A stretch of DNA of 43,649 bases from Chloroflexota bacterium (GCA_021325095.1 JAJPHV010000026.1:1-43649); one strand, 5' to 3'; shown: positions 16,594-25,504, counted from the first letter of the stretch. Notes: a model not told the origin generated them from the letters alone. Program-made: numbers and translations.

Positions 16594-17895
16594 TTACGGG
16601 GTCGCCAGGATGCTATTGATGGTATCGCAAGCAGTCTTCACCTCGGCTCGTGGGTCGGCCTGCTTGAGGATAATGTTTTGCGCCATGACCATGATCGGCG
16701 TTGGTGCATTGGTCGCAAAGATCTGGTTGTATTTGACGGTGTTGGGCAGCGTCACTTCGACGGGCATCTGGCTGATGAACGCCTGACGGCCTGTCATCGA
16801 CTGAAAGTCTTTCGATTCCATGACCGCCTTAAAGGCAGGCAGGTTGCCGGATTTTGCCCAGGCAGTGGAGTTGGCGGCCAGCCATTCTAGGAATTGTACG
16901 GCGGCTCCCTGTTTGGCCGGATCGGCCTTAGAAGGGAGCGTGAGGGTGTGCCCGCTGCCCCAGACTGCCGGTTTGTCGAAGATGACCGGGAAGGGCGCAT
17001 CGGCCCAGTTAAACCCATCTTTAGCCTGGCTGTCTTCAAGTTGAGGCATCCGCCAGGGGCCATCGACCAGCATTGCAGTACGCTTGGAGAGGAAATCACG
17101 CGGGTAATCCGTCTGACCCTGCGGCGCGACATTTTCCTTGTAGACCAGGTCTTGCAGGAATTGCCAGGCGGCGGTGGCCTTATCTACATCGATGGCGCAG
17201 CTCTTGCCATCCTCTGAGAGGAATTTGCCGCCCTCCTGGTTGTACAGGCTGTACCACTCATAGAAGGCGTGATGGTTGGTATACATGTTGATCCCGTACT
17301 GGACAATGTTCTTGGGATCGAAGCCCTGCTCACCGGCGTGCTTCCCGTTCTTGTCGAGGGTCAGAAGTCGAGCATCCTCCAGCAGTTCCTTGCCAGTTTT
17401 CGGCGGGTCTTTGATCCCGGCAGCTTTGAAGAGATCGACGTTGTAGAACAGCCCGTGCATATGCATGTCCAGGGGAATGCCATACTGCTTTCCATCGTAG
17501 GACGAGAACTTCCAGGCCGTATCCAGATAGTTGTCGGGTTTAATGACCGTTGACTTGGCAATCACATCGTCCAGAGGCGTCAGCAGGCCCAGGCCAACAA
17601 ACTGCGGAATCTCCGGGGGATGCATGGCAAGGATATCTGGCGACTTATTGGCGCCAGCCGCTACCAGGAACGCGTCGAACAGGGGCGACCAGGCCTGGGT
17701 TGTCAGGTTGACCTGGATATCGGGATTCTTGTCGTTCCACTGTTTGACGATACCTTTCATCGTGTCGGCATCGGGGCCGGTCCAACCACCCCAGAATTCC
17801 AGGGTTACTTTTTCCCTTGCTGTGGTGGCAAAGCTTGGCACAACGAGTGCCAACAACACGATGCACAGTACAGCATATCTAAGTAATTGTTTCAT
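16594..17895 (-). CDS. ABC transporter extracellular sugar-binding protein (family 1)
   Basis: A 433-residue binding protein. A Sec signal peptide covers residues 1-24 or so (K-Q-L-L-R then a hydrophobic core ending P-S-F-A-T-T-A); no lipobox cysteine is seen. The mature protein begins [13 protein letters not shown], the typical UgpB/MalE-like opening, and has P-D-I-L-A-M-H-P and [13 protein letters not shown] further on, typical of this class. The ATG at 17895 is chosen because GGAGAGAG lies five bases upstream. It is the first transport gene after the aldolase, 100 bases downstream of it, and feeds the two permeases that follow. Confidence 0.92.
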   Translation of the reverse strand: MKQLLRYAVLCIVLLALVVPSFATTAREKVTLEFWGGWTGPDADTMKGIVKQWNDKNPDIQVNLTTQAWSPLFDAFLVAAGANKSPDILAMHPPEIPQFVGLGLLTPLDDVIAKSTVIKPDNYLDTAWKFSSYDGKQYGIPLDMHMHGLFYNVDLFKAAGIKDPPKTGKELLEDARLLTLDKNGKHAGEQGFDPKNIVQYGINMYTNHHAFYEWYSLYNQEGGKFLSEDGKSCAIDVDKATAAWQFLQDLVYKENVAPQGQTDYPRDFLSKRTAMLVDGPWRMPQLEDSQAKDGFNWADAPFPVIFDKPAVWGSGHTLTLPSKADPAKQGAAVQFLEWLAANSTAWAKSGNLPAFKAVMESKDFQSMTGRQAFISQMPVEVTLPNTVKYNQIFATNAPTPIMVMAQNIILKQADPRAEVKTACDTINSILATP

Positions 17896-17995
17896 AGATT
17901 CTCTCTCCATACCAAGAATTTGATTGGCCCACCGAACTGGCAGATCGTACCCGCAACGCCGTTTCCCGTTTGTGATCGGTTGTCTTCCCTCCTGT

Positions 17996-18910
17996 CTAGC
18001 CAACATGAACAGCAGATAAATCGAGTCTCAGAGCGTTAAGCTCGTCCCAACGTTGGGCAATGGCAGCCGCTGACGCCTGGGGAAGCGGTGAGCGTACCGT
18101 ACCTACCGAGACGCCGCGCCGGGCAAGGATGGCTTTGAACAGCGACAGATCGCCGCCATCGGCTAGAATCCGGCGCACCGCGTCTACCTGCCGCTGAAGC
18201 TCCCTGGCCTGCACCAGATCACCGGACGTAGCCGCGTGATACAGCGCGACCAGTAATTCCGGGAATACGTTGGCGTTGCCCGAAACGCAGGCCTCGACCC
18301 CCATCGCTATTGCCGCCAGAATCAAGCCATCGCTGCCATTGACGGCATTGAAATGTCCGGCGCGTAACGGCAGGCAGGCAGTAAGGGTTGCGAGCGAACC
18401 GCTACTATCCTTCATGCCGATAATGTTCGGACAACACTCAACCAGGCGTGTGACCAGTTCGCTGGAGATGTTATTCCCGGTCAATTGTGGAATGTTGTAC
18501 AGGTAGATGGGGAAATCGGGAACAGCAGCAGCAACCTGTTGAAAATACTGGAACAGTGCCTCGTCGGCCAGGCGATAATAATACGGCGTGACGACTGCTG
18601 CTGCGTTAGCACCGGCTGCCTGAGCGTGCTGCGCCAGCGCAATCGTGTCCCGCGTCGTGAGCGCGCCAACCTGGATAATCACTGGCACGCGCCCGGCGGT
18701 CTCTCTGAGGATGATCTCCGCCAGTTTGCGCCGCTCGTCAAGGGTCAGGAGTGGCCCTTCGCCCGTTGTCCCGCCCGGAAAAAGCCCGTGAATACCGCGT
18801 TCGATGAGGAAATTCACCAGTTGGCGCACCACCGCTGCGTCAACTGCGCCAGCACTGTCAAAAGGGGTGAGCAGTGGGACGATGATCCCTTTGAGCTTCC
18901 AGTCATTCAT
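17996..18910 (-). CDS. DapA/NanA-family aldolase (dihydrodipicolinate synthase-like)
   Basis: A 304-residue class I aldolase with a TIM-barrel fold. Seen: G-G-T-T-G-E-G at residues 46-52, the catalytic tyrosine region Y-L-Y-N-I-P (Y138) and the Schiff-base lysine in G-M-K-D-S-S-G (K167). The family includes dihydrodipicolinate synthase, N-acetylneuraminate lyase and 2-keto-3-deoxy sugar acid aldolases. Because it sits in an operon with a sialidase-like protein and a sugar importer, a sugar-acid or sialic-acid lyase is more likely than lysine synthesis. The ATG at 18910 overlaps the stop of the upstream gene by eight bases, so the two are coupled; the longer reading frame upstream is antisense or out of frame with the BNR gene and is not used. 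Confidence 0.88.
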   Translation of the reverse strand: MNDWKLKGIIVPLLTPFDSAGAVDAAVVRQLVNFLIERGIHGLFPGGTTGEGPLLTLDERRKLAEIILRETAGRVPVIIQVGALTTRDTIALAQHAQAAGANAAAVVTPYYYRLADEALFQYFQQVAAAVPDFPIYLYNIPQLTGNNISSELVTRLVECCPNIIGMKDSSGSLATLTACLPLRAGHFNAVNGSDGLILAAIAMGVEACVSGNANVFPELLVALYHAATSGDLVQARELQRQVDAVRRILADGGDLSLFKAILARRGVSVGTVRSPLPQASAAAIAQRWDELNALRLDLSAVHVG

Positions 18911-19853
18911 GAATTTCGTTCTCCCGCAGCCAGCTCTCGCTAAAACTGGCCCATTCGATGTGCTCTCGGCGATAGGTATAAACGATGTGAATCCGCCCGT
19001 CGCCGGTTTGGGCCAGCGTGGGGTATGAATACTCGGCGTGTCCGTCTTCGAGAGTTTGCCGCCAGCGCCAACGCTCATCCTCTTCAGCCAGTGCAACGCA
19101 GAGCGGTGTGCGCAGCCGGTCGCTGTTGTTGAAAGCCAGCGCAAGCGCGCCACTTTGCAGACGAAGCAAATCGATCCCCGAATTCGGGTTGGGGATGGGC
19201 GTCGGCGCCGGGGGTGACCAGCATTCGCCGCCATCCAGGGATTCTGTCCGCCAGATGCGCCCGCCACGAGTACGCAGATAGGCCAGCAGATACCCACCAG
19301 ATACCTGCACGACACACGGATGGATGTTGCCGTCTGGTGTGCTGATCGGTTGGGTCAAACGCCACGATTGCGCGTCGTCGTCTGAAATCAGCATTCTCGA
19401 TTGCCAAGTGTTCTCGTCGTACACGGGCAGGATGCAGCGTCCTGGCAGGCTGACCGGACGACTGCGGAACATCAGGCCAGGGTAGTCTAGCACTGGCATC
19501 GGTGATTCCCACGACTGTCCATTATCGCGGGATCGTTGCCAGAAAGGCTGCGCGCTCGTCCAGTCACGGCCCATGATCACCACAAAGAAGAGCCAGAGTT
19601 CGCCATTGGGTCGGGTCCAAAAGACGGGCTGCCCAAGTGAATGGCCCTCCACCTCTGCAACCACCTGGGGTTGGCTCCAGGACTCGCCATGCACGGCGCG
19701 TCTGGATGCGAGGATGGCAACATCCGGCGCTGTTTCGTAGGAACCGGCGAACCAGGCAGCCAGCAAGGAACCATCACCCAATACTGTCAGTGTGGCACAA
19801 TGGGCTAAGGGGTGACTGTCGAGCCGTTCAAAGATCGGCGCTTTGGTCAGCAT
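18903..19853 (-). CDS. Sialidase-like BNR-repeat protein
   Basis: A 316-residue six-bladed beta-propeller-type protein of the BNR_2 (sialidase-like) class. Three Asp-boxes are visible: [16 protein letters not shown] and S-L-D-G-G-E-C-W. The N-terminal part has [10 protein letters not shown] and D-V-A-I, a motif of uncharacterised BNR_2 proteins. The arginine triad and F-R-I-P motif of true GH33 sialidases are not evident, so the exact activity (sialidase, other exo-glycosidase or lyase) is open. There is no signal peptide at this start, so it would act in the cytoplasm on imported material. First gene of the operon; it overlaps the aldolase. Confidence 0.78.
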   Translation of the reverse strand: MLTKAPIFERLDSHPLAHCATLTVLGDGSLLAAWFAGSYETAPDVAILASRRAVHGESWSQPQVVAEVEGHSLGQPVFWTRPNGELWLFFVVIMGRDWTSAQPFWQRSRDNGQSWESPMPVLDYPGLMFRSRPVSLPGRCILPVYDENTWQSRMLISDDDAQSWRLTQPISTPDGNIHPCVVQVSGGYLLAYLRTRGGRIWRTESLDGGECWSPPAPTPIPNPNSGIDLLRLQSGALALAFNNSDRLRTPLCVALAEEDERWRWRQTLEDGHAEYSYPTLAQTGDGRIHIVYTYRREHIEWASFSESWLRENEIHE

Positions 19854-19982
19854 CTTGCCACGCTTTTCCTAACCTGTACTTTCCCGGCACACACAAGCGC
19901 CCAGGAGGCCAGTTGACGATTGCTGGCTGCCGTTTATTCCAGTGGGTGAATGACTACATCCTTGAACTCCAATCCGGATCGT

Positions 19983-20023
19983 AGTTTACCATTCAACATT
20001 ATGGAATACAATTTGAAATTTCA
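19983..20023 (-). promoter_or_regulatory. Candidate operon promoter with IclR-like palindrome
   Basis: On the minus strand TTGTAT (20011-20006) and TAAACT (19988-19983) are 17 bases apart, a moderate sigma-70 match. Just upstream is the perfect 10-base palindrome TGAAATTTCA (20023-20014), similar in character to IclR operators (TGGAAAT..ATTTCCA). An imperfect ATTC...GAAT dyad lies in the spacer. Assignment to the operon's IclR protein is an inference. Confidence 0.35.
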
Positions 20024-20207
20024 CACCACAGCGGCAATCGCCTTGAAGGTCAATGGAGGTACAGCGGGGGGCCAGAGTGTGCAAACAAGCCGGCGGAAGT
20101 ATTGCGAATTGGTGGACTGAGCGCGCGCCGAAGGGCAAAAAGTCAGGTGCAAATCGAGACATCTGGCAAGCTCAAAGCGGCGAACTTTTGATGCAATCGC
20201 CCCGAAA

Positions 20208-20293
20208 CTCACCCCGCCCCCTCTCCACCTTGTGGAGAGGGGAGTCCACACCGCCGATGTTTCGCTTGCGGACAAGGGGGCCGGGAGTGAGAT
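20208..20293. repeat. Palindromic repeat family 1, copy 6
   Basis: CTCACCCCGCC, then the type-1 hairpin CCCCTCTCCACC / TGGAGAGGGG, a decayed second arm (ACAAGGGGGCCGGGAG) and TGAGAT. It ends nine bases past the stop codon of the minus-strand HdeD-like gene, where it could act as terminator. Internal wording (GAGTCCACACCGC) is shared with copy 1 at 1321, so the arms and the loop between the hairpins are both conserved. Confidence 0.75.
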
Positions 20294-20301
20294 CAACCGT
20301 C

Positions 20302-20865
20302 TCAGGCTGGCGTATTAACCGGACGGTTCGCACCACCCATGTTGCGCATCCGGAAGGCCAACACGACCAGCAGAATGCCAAACAAAATGGCATACACGCC
20401 GACCATCCACAACAAGGCCAGGATGCCCGCCCCTGGCGAAATGACCAGCAGAATGCCGAAGATCACCGACAGCAAGCCGCTCAACCCAAGCAGCCACTCG
20501 TTCTGAATTTCCTCGCGCAGCCGGATCGCTTCCAGGATCTCGAAGATGCCAGTGACCACTGCCCAGGCCGCAACCACGTACAAGATGGTCAGGGCCGTAA
20601 TGCCCGGCCAGACGAACGCGATCACCCCGGCAATAATGCTGACGATGCCTTCCAGCAGCAGCCACCACCACTGCCGATAGCGTTCGTGAATCCTGACCGC
20701 CGTAATGACATTGCCGATGCCATCTACAAGCAGGTAAGCCGATAGGACCAGAATCAGCGCCTGAAGGCTGATGCCCGGCATCAGAAAAACCAGTATGCCA
20801 AACAAGATTGCGACGAGGCCGCGGAGTGCTACCATCCACCAGTTGTGCGATAGATGCGTGACCAT
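20302..20865 (-). CDS. HdeD/DUF308 family membrane protein
   Basis: A 187-residue protein with six predicted helices arranged as three similar pairs, each with a G-hydrophobic-F-G-I-L or I-I-A-G motif (R-G-L-V-A-I-L-F-G-I-L-V-F, G-I-V-S-I-I-A-G-V-I-A-F, G-L-L-S-V-I-F-G-I-L-L-V). This is the DUF308 repeat of HdeD, an acid-stress membrane protein in enteric bacteria; in this organism the role is unknown. The ATG at 20865 is preferred to earlier in-frame ATGs because GGAGGTG lies directly before it and the family-like part begins there (H-N-W-W-M-V-A-L-R-G). It stands alone, followed by a palindromic repeat. Confidence 0.85.
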   Translation of the reverse strand: MVTHLSHNWWMVALRGLVAILFGILVFLMPGISLQALILVLSAYLLVDGIGNVITAVRIHERYRQWWWLLLEGIVSIIAGVIAFVWPGITALTILYVVAAWAVVTGIFEILEAIRLREEIQNEWLLGLSGLLSVIFGILLVISPGAGILALLWMVGVYAILFGILLVVLAFRMRNMGGANRPVNTPA

Positions 20866-21061
20866 TTGCACCTCCACCGGGAATTGATGACCCATCCTCG
20901 ATGCTATCGCGGCGCGACGCACAGTGCCATATTTTCTCATCGATCTCTACTCGCGGATGAGCCGGAGGTCAGTTAGCTGTTTCAGGTCAATCGCGGTTAC
21001 AATTGCTGAATTGAAAGATGCGGGTGAGCAGAATCCGGTGAAGGATCAATCCACTGGATAA

Positions 21062-21081
21062 AGTGTTTTGTGGGAAACACT
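21062..21081 (+). promoter_or_regulatory. Hairpin directly before kinase start codon
   Basis: AGTGTTT and AAACACT form a perfect 7-base stem with a TGTGGG loop, and the ATG at 21082 follows at once. The loop holds the only ribosome-site-like GGG. It could lower translation of the kinase or be a short operator. Chance cannot be ruled out. Confidence 0.3.
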
Positions 21082-22887
21082 ATGCACAAAGATGATTTGC
21101 CCAAACCTGGCCCGTTGTCGGCATTCCGGCGCATTTTTGTGCCACAGACCGGTAGCAACAAATCCGCTGGCGCACCCTCAGCGCCGCGTGCAGCTCCGTC
21201 CGGCAGTGCTCCTCTCCGAACGTTGAGTCTGTCCCCGAGCGAGGAACAATTACGCTCGCTGATCGCGTCGATTGACGCGCTGGTGTTTTCCATCGACCTG
21301 GAAGGCAAATTCCTGGTTTATCATGCACCGCCGGCTTCGGCGGGCGATACGCTGACCACGCCCAAAGGTATTTACGTCGGCCAGCGCTATCGTGACATCC
21401 TGCCGGAGAACCTGGTCAGGCAGCTTGAAACGGTTATTGCACAGGTCACGAAGGACTACCACACCCGTCACCTGGATTACAGCCTGACGGTGGACGGCGA
21501 AGAACGCTTCTTCAGCGCGCGGGTGTCGCCGCTGATCGGGGCACGTCCGAGTTTGCTCGGCGTGACGGTGGTGGCCGATGACGTGACCGAGGCGGTGCGC
21601 GCCCGGCAGCGCCAGCTACGCCTCCTGGGGCTGGAACAACTCAACCGCACGCTGACCGCACTGTTCCTGCAATCGGACGATCCCGATCAGGCGGTGAATG
21701 AAGCGCTAGAACGGGCCGGGCAATCCCTGGATGTGTGCCGCGCCTACATCTTCCACTTCCGTGAAAACGAGCGCTTGCTGGACATCACGCATGAATGGTG
21801 TGCGCCCGGCGTGGCCTCGAACCTCGGCAAGTTACAGGGGTTGGCCTTCGATGAGATTCTGCCTTCTTTCCTGGCGCTGCTCACCCGCGACGGCGTGATC
21901 GCGCCCTCGCACCTCCGCGACCTTCCGGAAGATATTGGCAAGTTCCTGGCGGATCGGGGCGTCGTTACGGCGCTCCTGTTGCCTTTTTACGTCGAGAAGC
22001 GGCTGCAAGGCTTCATCGGCTTCGACGAGATGCGCCGCGAACGCCAATGGTTGCCAGAAGAGATCGCCGCCGTCCGCACCATCACCCAGAGTTATTCGCG
22101 TGCCCTGGAACGTCAGCGCACCCAGCTTGTGCTCATCCAGGCCCGCGATGCGGCGTTGCGCTCGGCCCGGCTCAAGACGGAGTTTATGTCGAACATGAGC
22201 CACGAGATTCGCACACCTATGACCAGCATTCTCGGAATGCTTGAACTGCTCATGGAGTGCAGCCTGACCGACGAACAGCGCGAATACGCCCAACTGGGCT
22301 ATGCCAGCGCCAAGAACCTCTTGCAACTTCTGGATGACATCCTGGACTTCTCCAAAATCGAGGCGAAAAGCGTGGTGCTGGAAGCCGTGCCCACCGATTT
22401 ACGTGGCTTGATCACCGAGATCAGCAGCATGCTGGCTCCCGAAGCGGCTCGAAAGGGTCTGGAATTGCGTACAGAGGTGGCTGACGACGTGCCCACGCGC
22501 GTCCAGGTCGATCCGGCGCGCCTGCGCCAGGTCCTGACCAACCTGAGCGAAAACGCGATCAAGTTCACCGAAAAGGGTAGGGTAAGTATCACCGTGCGCC
22601 GTATGAGTACGACCAGTGAGCATCCTCGCCTCCGTTTTGAAATCAGTGATACTGGCATCGGCATTCCGGCCAACCTTCAGACCCAAATCTTCGAGAGTTT
22701 TGTCCAGGCGGATGGCTCGGCGACGCGCAAATACGGTGGAACCGGCCTGGGCCTGACCATCGCCAAGCAACTGGTCGAGTTGATGGAAGGCGAGATCGGA
22801 GTCGAAAGTACGGTGGGACAGGGTAGCAAGTTCTGGTGTGTGCTGACACTCCCGGAAGCCCTCGAAACGGGGGAGCCGCGCGGCTAG
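21082..22887 (+). CDS. PAS-GAF sensor histidine kinase
   Basis: A 601-residue soluble kinase. Order, counted from a possible GTG start at 21070: a Ser/Ala/Pro-rich N-terminus (1-55), PAS domain (about 58-178), GAF domain (about 187-350), HisKA with phospho-acceptor H378 in N-M-S-H-E-I-R-T-P-M, and HATPase_c with N-box (L-S-E-N-A-I-K-F), G1 (D-T-G-I-G-I-P), F-box (E-S-F-V-Q-A-D) and G2 (G-G-T-G-L-G-L). No receiver or HPt domain and no membrane helix. The H-box type (SHEIRTP) is that of hybrid-kinase relatives, yet the receiver is absent. No response regulator gene is nearby, so it is an orphan kinase. The gene at 22895 starts seven bases later and is likely co-expressed. Confidence 0.92.
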   Translation: MHKDDLPKPGPLSAFRRIFVPQTGSNKSAGAPSAPRAAPSGSAPLRTLSLSPSEEQLRSLIASIDALVFSIDLEGKFLVYHAPPASAGDTLTTPKGIYVGQRYRDILPENLVRQLETVIAQVTKDYHTRHLDYSLTVDGEERFFSARVSPLIGARPSLLGVTVVADDVTEAVRARQRQLRLLGLEQLNRTLTALFLQSDDPDQAVNEALERAGQSLDVCRAYIFHFRENERLLDITHEWCAPGVASNLGKLQGLAFDEILPSFLALLTRDGVIAPSHLRDLPEDIGKFLADRGVVTALLLPFYVEKRLQGFIGFDEMRRERQWLPEEIAAVRTITQSYSRALERQRTQLVLIQARDAALRSARLKTEFMSNMSHEIRTPMTSILGMLELLMECSLTDEQREYAQLGYASAKNLLQLLDDILDFSKIEAKSVVLEAVPTDLRGLITEISSMLAPEAARKGLELRTEVADDVPTRVQVDPARLRQVLTNLSENAIKFTEKGRVSITVRRMSTTSEHPRLRFEISDTGIGIPANLQTQIFESFVQADGSATRKYGGTGLGLTIAKQLVELMEGEIGVESTVGQGSKFWCVLTLPEALETGEPRG

Positions 22888-22894
22888 AGTCAAC

Positions 22895-23671
22895 GTGAAC
22901 ACCAATGTCCTGGGGCTGGCGCTGCTGGTTATCGGGCTGGTAGTTGGCCTGCGGCTGGTTCTCGAACTGCACAGGTCGCAGCCTGAATGGTCTGCCAATT
23001 CCCCTATTGCCTTATCTGTCCTGGATCGGCTGCGGCGCTACTGGGCTAGTTTTCATGCTGTCGCGCGGCAGCACCCGGCCAAGCCATTGGCCTACGCGGA
23101 GACAGCGGCCTGGCTGCTCGTACTGCTCTCCCTCGCCGATCACGTGCTATCCTACCGGGGGGTCACCGCCGCGCTCATCTGGTATCTGACCATCGGCCCG
23201 CACGAAATCGGCCATCTAATCTGTTTACCGTTTGGGCAGTTCCTGTACATCGCGGGCGGCTCGATCTGGCAGGTGCTTGTGTGGGTGCTGCTCGGCGTGT
23301 ATGCGCTGCTGGTGCGGCGGCAGATCAGCGTTACGCTGTCCTTCTGGGCGGTGGCGGGGCACAGCCTGGTCAACCTGGCGCAGTACATCGGCGACGCGCG
23401 CGCTCGCCAACTGCCGCTGCTCTTCGGCCAGAGTGCTGAACATCACGACTGGTACAATCTGCTGAATAGGCTGGGCCTGCTCAACGCCGATCAGACCCTG
23501 GCCGCGCTGGCGACGTTGAGCGGGATTATCATCGTTGTGGGCGTCGTTGCAGCGGGAATTTTGAGTGCGTGGCTGCTGCCGCGCACGCGGCTAGGCCGGG
23601 TACAGCGTTTCGATGGCAACCCACTGCGTGCCCTGTCGGGCGCCCTGGCACAGACGTTCGGGCAGGGTTGA
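22895..23671 (+). CDS. Membrane protein with HExxH motif (M50-like)
   Basis: A 258-residue protein with about five or six helices (residues 5-24, 72-90, 95-115, 120-140, 148-165, 208-230). Near residue 103 it carries G-P-H-E-I-G-H-L-I-C-L-P-F-G, an HExxH zinc-protease signature within a membrane region, followed by Y-I-A-G-G-S-I-W-Q. This resembles site-2-protease-like (M50B) families, but the distal D-P/N-P-D-G motif is not seen; an H-H-D-W near residue 182 could supply a third ligand. The start is a GTG at 22895, seven bases after the kinase stop. Could be an intramembrane protease or a non-catalytic relative; the link with the kinase suggests signalling at the membrane. Confidence 0.6.
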   Translation: MNTNVLGLALLVIGLVVGLRLVLELHRSQPEWSANSPIALSVLDRLRRYWASFHAVARQHPAKPLAYAETAAWLLVLLSLADHVLSYRGVTAALIWYLTIGPHEIGHLICLPFGQFLYIAGGSIWQVLVWVLLGVYALLVRRQISVTLSFWAVAGHSLVNLAQYIGDARARQLPLLFGQSAEHHDWYNLLNRLGLLNADQTLAALATLSGIIIVVGVVAAGILSAWLLPRTRLGRVQRFDGNPLRALSGALAQTFGQG

Positions 23672-23706
23672 GTGTGGTATGGCGATGGCGATGAGAGGAA
23701 CGAGAC

Positions 23707-23946
23707 ATGGCATCCCAATTTAAAAGCGGCACGGTGATTTTTCGGCAATGGGACTCGCGGGATGGCCTGAACGAGGTAGCGCGGACGTTTAGCTCCCTGG
23801 ACGAGATGTTTAACCTCTGCCTTCAGACCGACGATACCCTGCTGGTGGATCGGATCATCATGGAAGGGCAGGATAGCAAGGGCGGCGCGCACACCGTCAC
23901 ACTCGTGTTCCAATCCGCCACCGTGCCGGACGACGCGGGCGAGTAG
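23707..23946 (+). CDS. Small hypothetical protein, 79 residues
   Basis: A soluble, acidic protein with no cysteine pair, no signal and one central helix (S-S-L-D-E-M-F-N-L-C) flanked by strands (S-G-T-V-I-F-R-Q-W, T-L-L-V-D-R-I-I-M-E-G, H-T-V-T-L-V-F-Q). I do not recognise a family. The ATG has GAGG ten bases upstream, and the gene lies 35 bases after the M50-like gene and 13 before the ABM gene, so a short operon is likely. Confidence 0.6.
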   Translation: MASQFKSGTVIFRQWDSRDGLNEVARTFSSLDEMFNLCLQTDDTLLVDRIIMEGQDSKGGAHTVTLVFQSATVPDDAGE

Positions 23947-23959
23947 GGAAATACCAGCC

Positions 23960-24250
23960 GTGATCCTGGAAGTTGCCATCCTGAACATACGCCCAGGCCA
24001 GCGCCCATCGTTTGAAGCAGCCTTCCGTGAGGCTGCGCCGATCATTGCCTCAATGCCGGGCTACGTCGGCCACGGGCTGCAACAATGCCTCGAAAACCCG
24101 GATCAGTACATCCTGCTGGTGCGCTGGAAACCTCTGGAAGACCACACTGTCGGCTTTCGAGGATCGCCACAGTACCAGCAGTGGAAAAGCCTGCTGCACC
24201 ACTTTTACGACCCCTTCCCGACAGTAAAGCATTATCGGCTCATTCGTTGA
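23960..24250 (+). CDS. Antibiotic biosynthesis monooxygenase (ABM) domain protein
   Basis: A 96-residue single-domain protein with the ABM ferredoxin-like fold: strand E-V-A-I-L-N-I, helix F-E-A-A-F-R-E-A-A-P-I-I, strand G-Y-V-G-H-G-L-Q-Q-C, then Q-Y-I-L-L-V-R-W and D-H-T-V-G-F-R-G-S. The W and H-x-x-x-F-R-x-S positions match the family. ABM proteins include quinol monooxygenases (YgiN) and heme-degrading enzymes (IsdG), but a heme-binding N-W-H triad is not clear here, so YgiN-like is preferred. The start is a GTG at 23960, 13 bases after the 79-residue gene. Confidence 0.8.
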   Translation: MILEVAILNIRPGQRPSFEAAFREAAPIIASMPGYVGHGLQQCLENPDQYILLVRWKPLEDHTVGFRGSPQYQQWKSLLHHFYDPFPTVKHYRLIR

Positions 24251-24592
24251 CAAACTCGCTTTCGATAATGATAGAACCAACACGCTGCCAGACATTCCTA
24301 CCATGCTGGACGATGCATCGGACGCCTCTATCTCTATTCCACTTGCCTCCGATCCTCACGCCTGTCTTTCAGGCGATCAGGCCCATCAATCGCTACATAC
24401 CGGCTCAATGGGATCCAACCGCCCACTGCTGCCAATCTTGCTGCGCTGGCTGAGGACTTGATGTGTGTCCGAGCCGCACCGCCCGGCCAGTGGGTATACT
24501 TCCCTGTATCGACCTTCCGAGTTTCAACGCTGTTCGAGACTGGTCAGACGGTGAAAGCGATCCGTGGAAGGTCAGACCGGAAGGGAAGTCAT
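24251..24592. other. Intergenic region without recognised gene
   Basis: A 342-base stretch between the ABM gene and the lipoprotein gene. It includes a TTGACA at 24247-24252 and a TATACT at 24495-24500, but neither has a good partner at the right distance. No RNA, repeat or terminator is recognised. Open frames here are short and lack ribosome sites. Confidence 0.4.
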
Positions 24593-25504
24593 ATGAAACG
24601 ATTATTGCCTGTCCTGGTGCTTCTGGCGCTGCCGGCAATGGCCTGCAATCTGAGCGAATCGCCGACCCCTATCCCGACGGTGCCGCCTGCGCCGCCGCTG
24701 CAAAATCCTATCGTGGGTCTGAGTCCGGTCAGTGGGCCGCCGGGCACGGTCATTCGGGTAGCGGCGGCGGGCTTTCCCACCGGATCAACGGTTAACCTGT
24801 ACCTGTCCGGGATCGACGCGACAACGACCCCCAATCCAGTGGCACAAGGGCTGAACATCGGGGCAGGCGGCGTATTGACCTTTGCCCTGCAACTGCCCAA
24901 CGAAGTGGACGGGAAAACACTCAGCGGGACAACACCGCTCAACTTCACTGTCTCCACTGCCGACAACCTGACACGCGCCAGCGCCGTGTTTGTGGCGACG
25001 GCGGGCGGGACTTCGGCAACAGCCACCCCGGCGCCTTCGGACAACAGCGCGGGCGGCGGGACGGCAGGCGGACAACTCTTTATCACCGGCCCGGCCATCG
25101 GCTCGGTGGCGGTGGGCGGCACGTTGGTCGTCACCGGGAGCGGCAGCGCCTTCAATAACCGGGTGGGCGTGCAACTGCTTGACGCGAGCAATAACATTCT
25201 GGGCAGCAACTTCGCCATCATTCAGGCCACTGCGGGCGCGATAGGCCCCTGGCAGACCACGATTGCTTTTGCGCAACCTGCGTCCCCAACGGTAGGGTAC
25301 ATCGTGGCCTACACAGTTAACGCGGCGGGCGCTGTCGCGGATCGGGCCAGCATCCCTGTCTCGCTGGCGGGCGCGGGTGTGCCAACCATCACCCCAACGA
25401 CCAGCGTGGCGACCAGCGTGCCGCCTACCGTCCTGCCTGTCATCACGGTTGGCCCGACGTCGGCCCAACCCACAACATCGTTCATCACTGCCACGCCGAG
25501 GTGA
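24593..25504 (+). CDS. Lipoprotein with IPT-like and Gmad2 domains
   Basis: A 303-residue lipoprotein. The ATG at 24593 follows AAGGGAAG and starts a signal peptide (K-R-L-L-P-V-L-V-L-L-A-L-P) with lipobox A-M-A-C, so C18 or so becomes the lipidated residue; earlier in-frame starts would bury the signal. After a Pro/Thr-rich stretch comes an IPT/TIG-like beta domain (G-L-S-P-V-S-G-P-P-G-T-V-I-R-V) and then a Gmad2-type immunoglobulin-like domain from about residue 155 (I-T-G-P-A-I-G-S-V, G-P-W-Q-T-T-I-A-F), ending in a Thr/Pro/Ser tail. Gmad2 domains occur in surface proteins of Gram-positive and related bacteria. Surface binding or structural role inferred; no enzyme motif is seen. Confidence 0.8.
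   Translation: MKRLLPVLVLLALPAMACNLSESPTPIPTVPPAPPLQNPIVGLSPVSGPPGTVIRVAAAGFPTGSTVNLYLSGIDATTTPNPVAQGLNIGAGGVLTFALQLPNEVDGKTLSGTTPLNFTVSTADNLTRASAVFVATAGGTSATATPAPSDNSAGGGTAGGQLFITGPAIGSVAVGGTLVVTGSGSAFNNRVGVQLLDASNNILGSNFAIIQATAGAIGPWQTTIAFAQPASPTVGYIVAYTVNAAGAVADRASIPVSLAGAGVPTITPTTSVATSVPPTVLPVITVGPTSAQPTTSFITATPR

Larger units (their letters stand above)
19854..20301. other. Intergenic region upstream of the sialidase-like operon
   Basis: A 448-base gap between the start of the BNR gene and the stop of the HdeD-like gene. It holds a candidate minus-strand promoter and palindrome (19983-20023) and a copy of repeat family 1 (20208-20293). I see no further gene, RNA or clear terminator in the rest (20024-20207). 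Confidence 0.5.

Noticed and set aside
17996..18910. Assignment of the aldolase as lysine-pathway DapA
   Set aside because: Motifs are shared by the whole family and the operon is for transport and glycoside breakdown, with no lysine genes.
18911..19315. N-terminal extension of the aldolase reading frame
   Set aside because: It runs out of frame through the sialidase-like gene, and the family start with normal length is the ATG at 18910.
20998..21003. TACAAT as the promoter -10 of the PAS-GAF kinase
   Set aside because: No acceptable -35 at 15-19 bases upstream and no extended -10.
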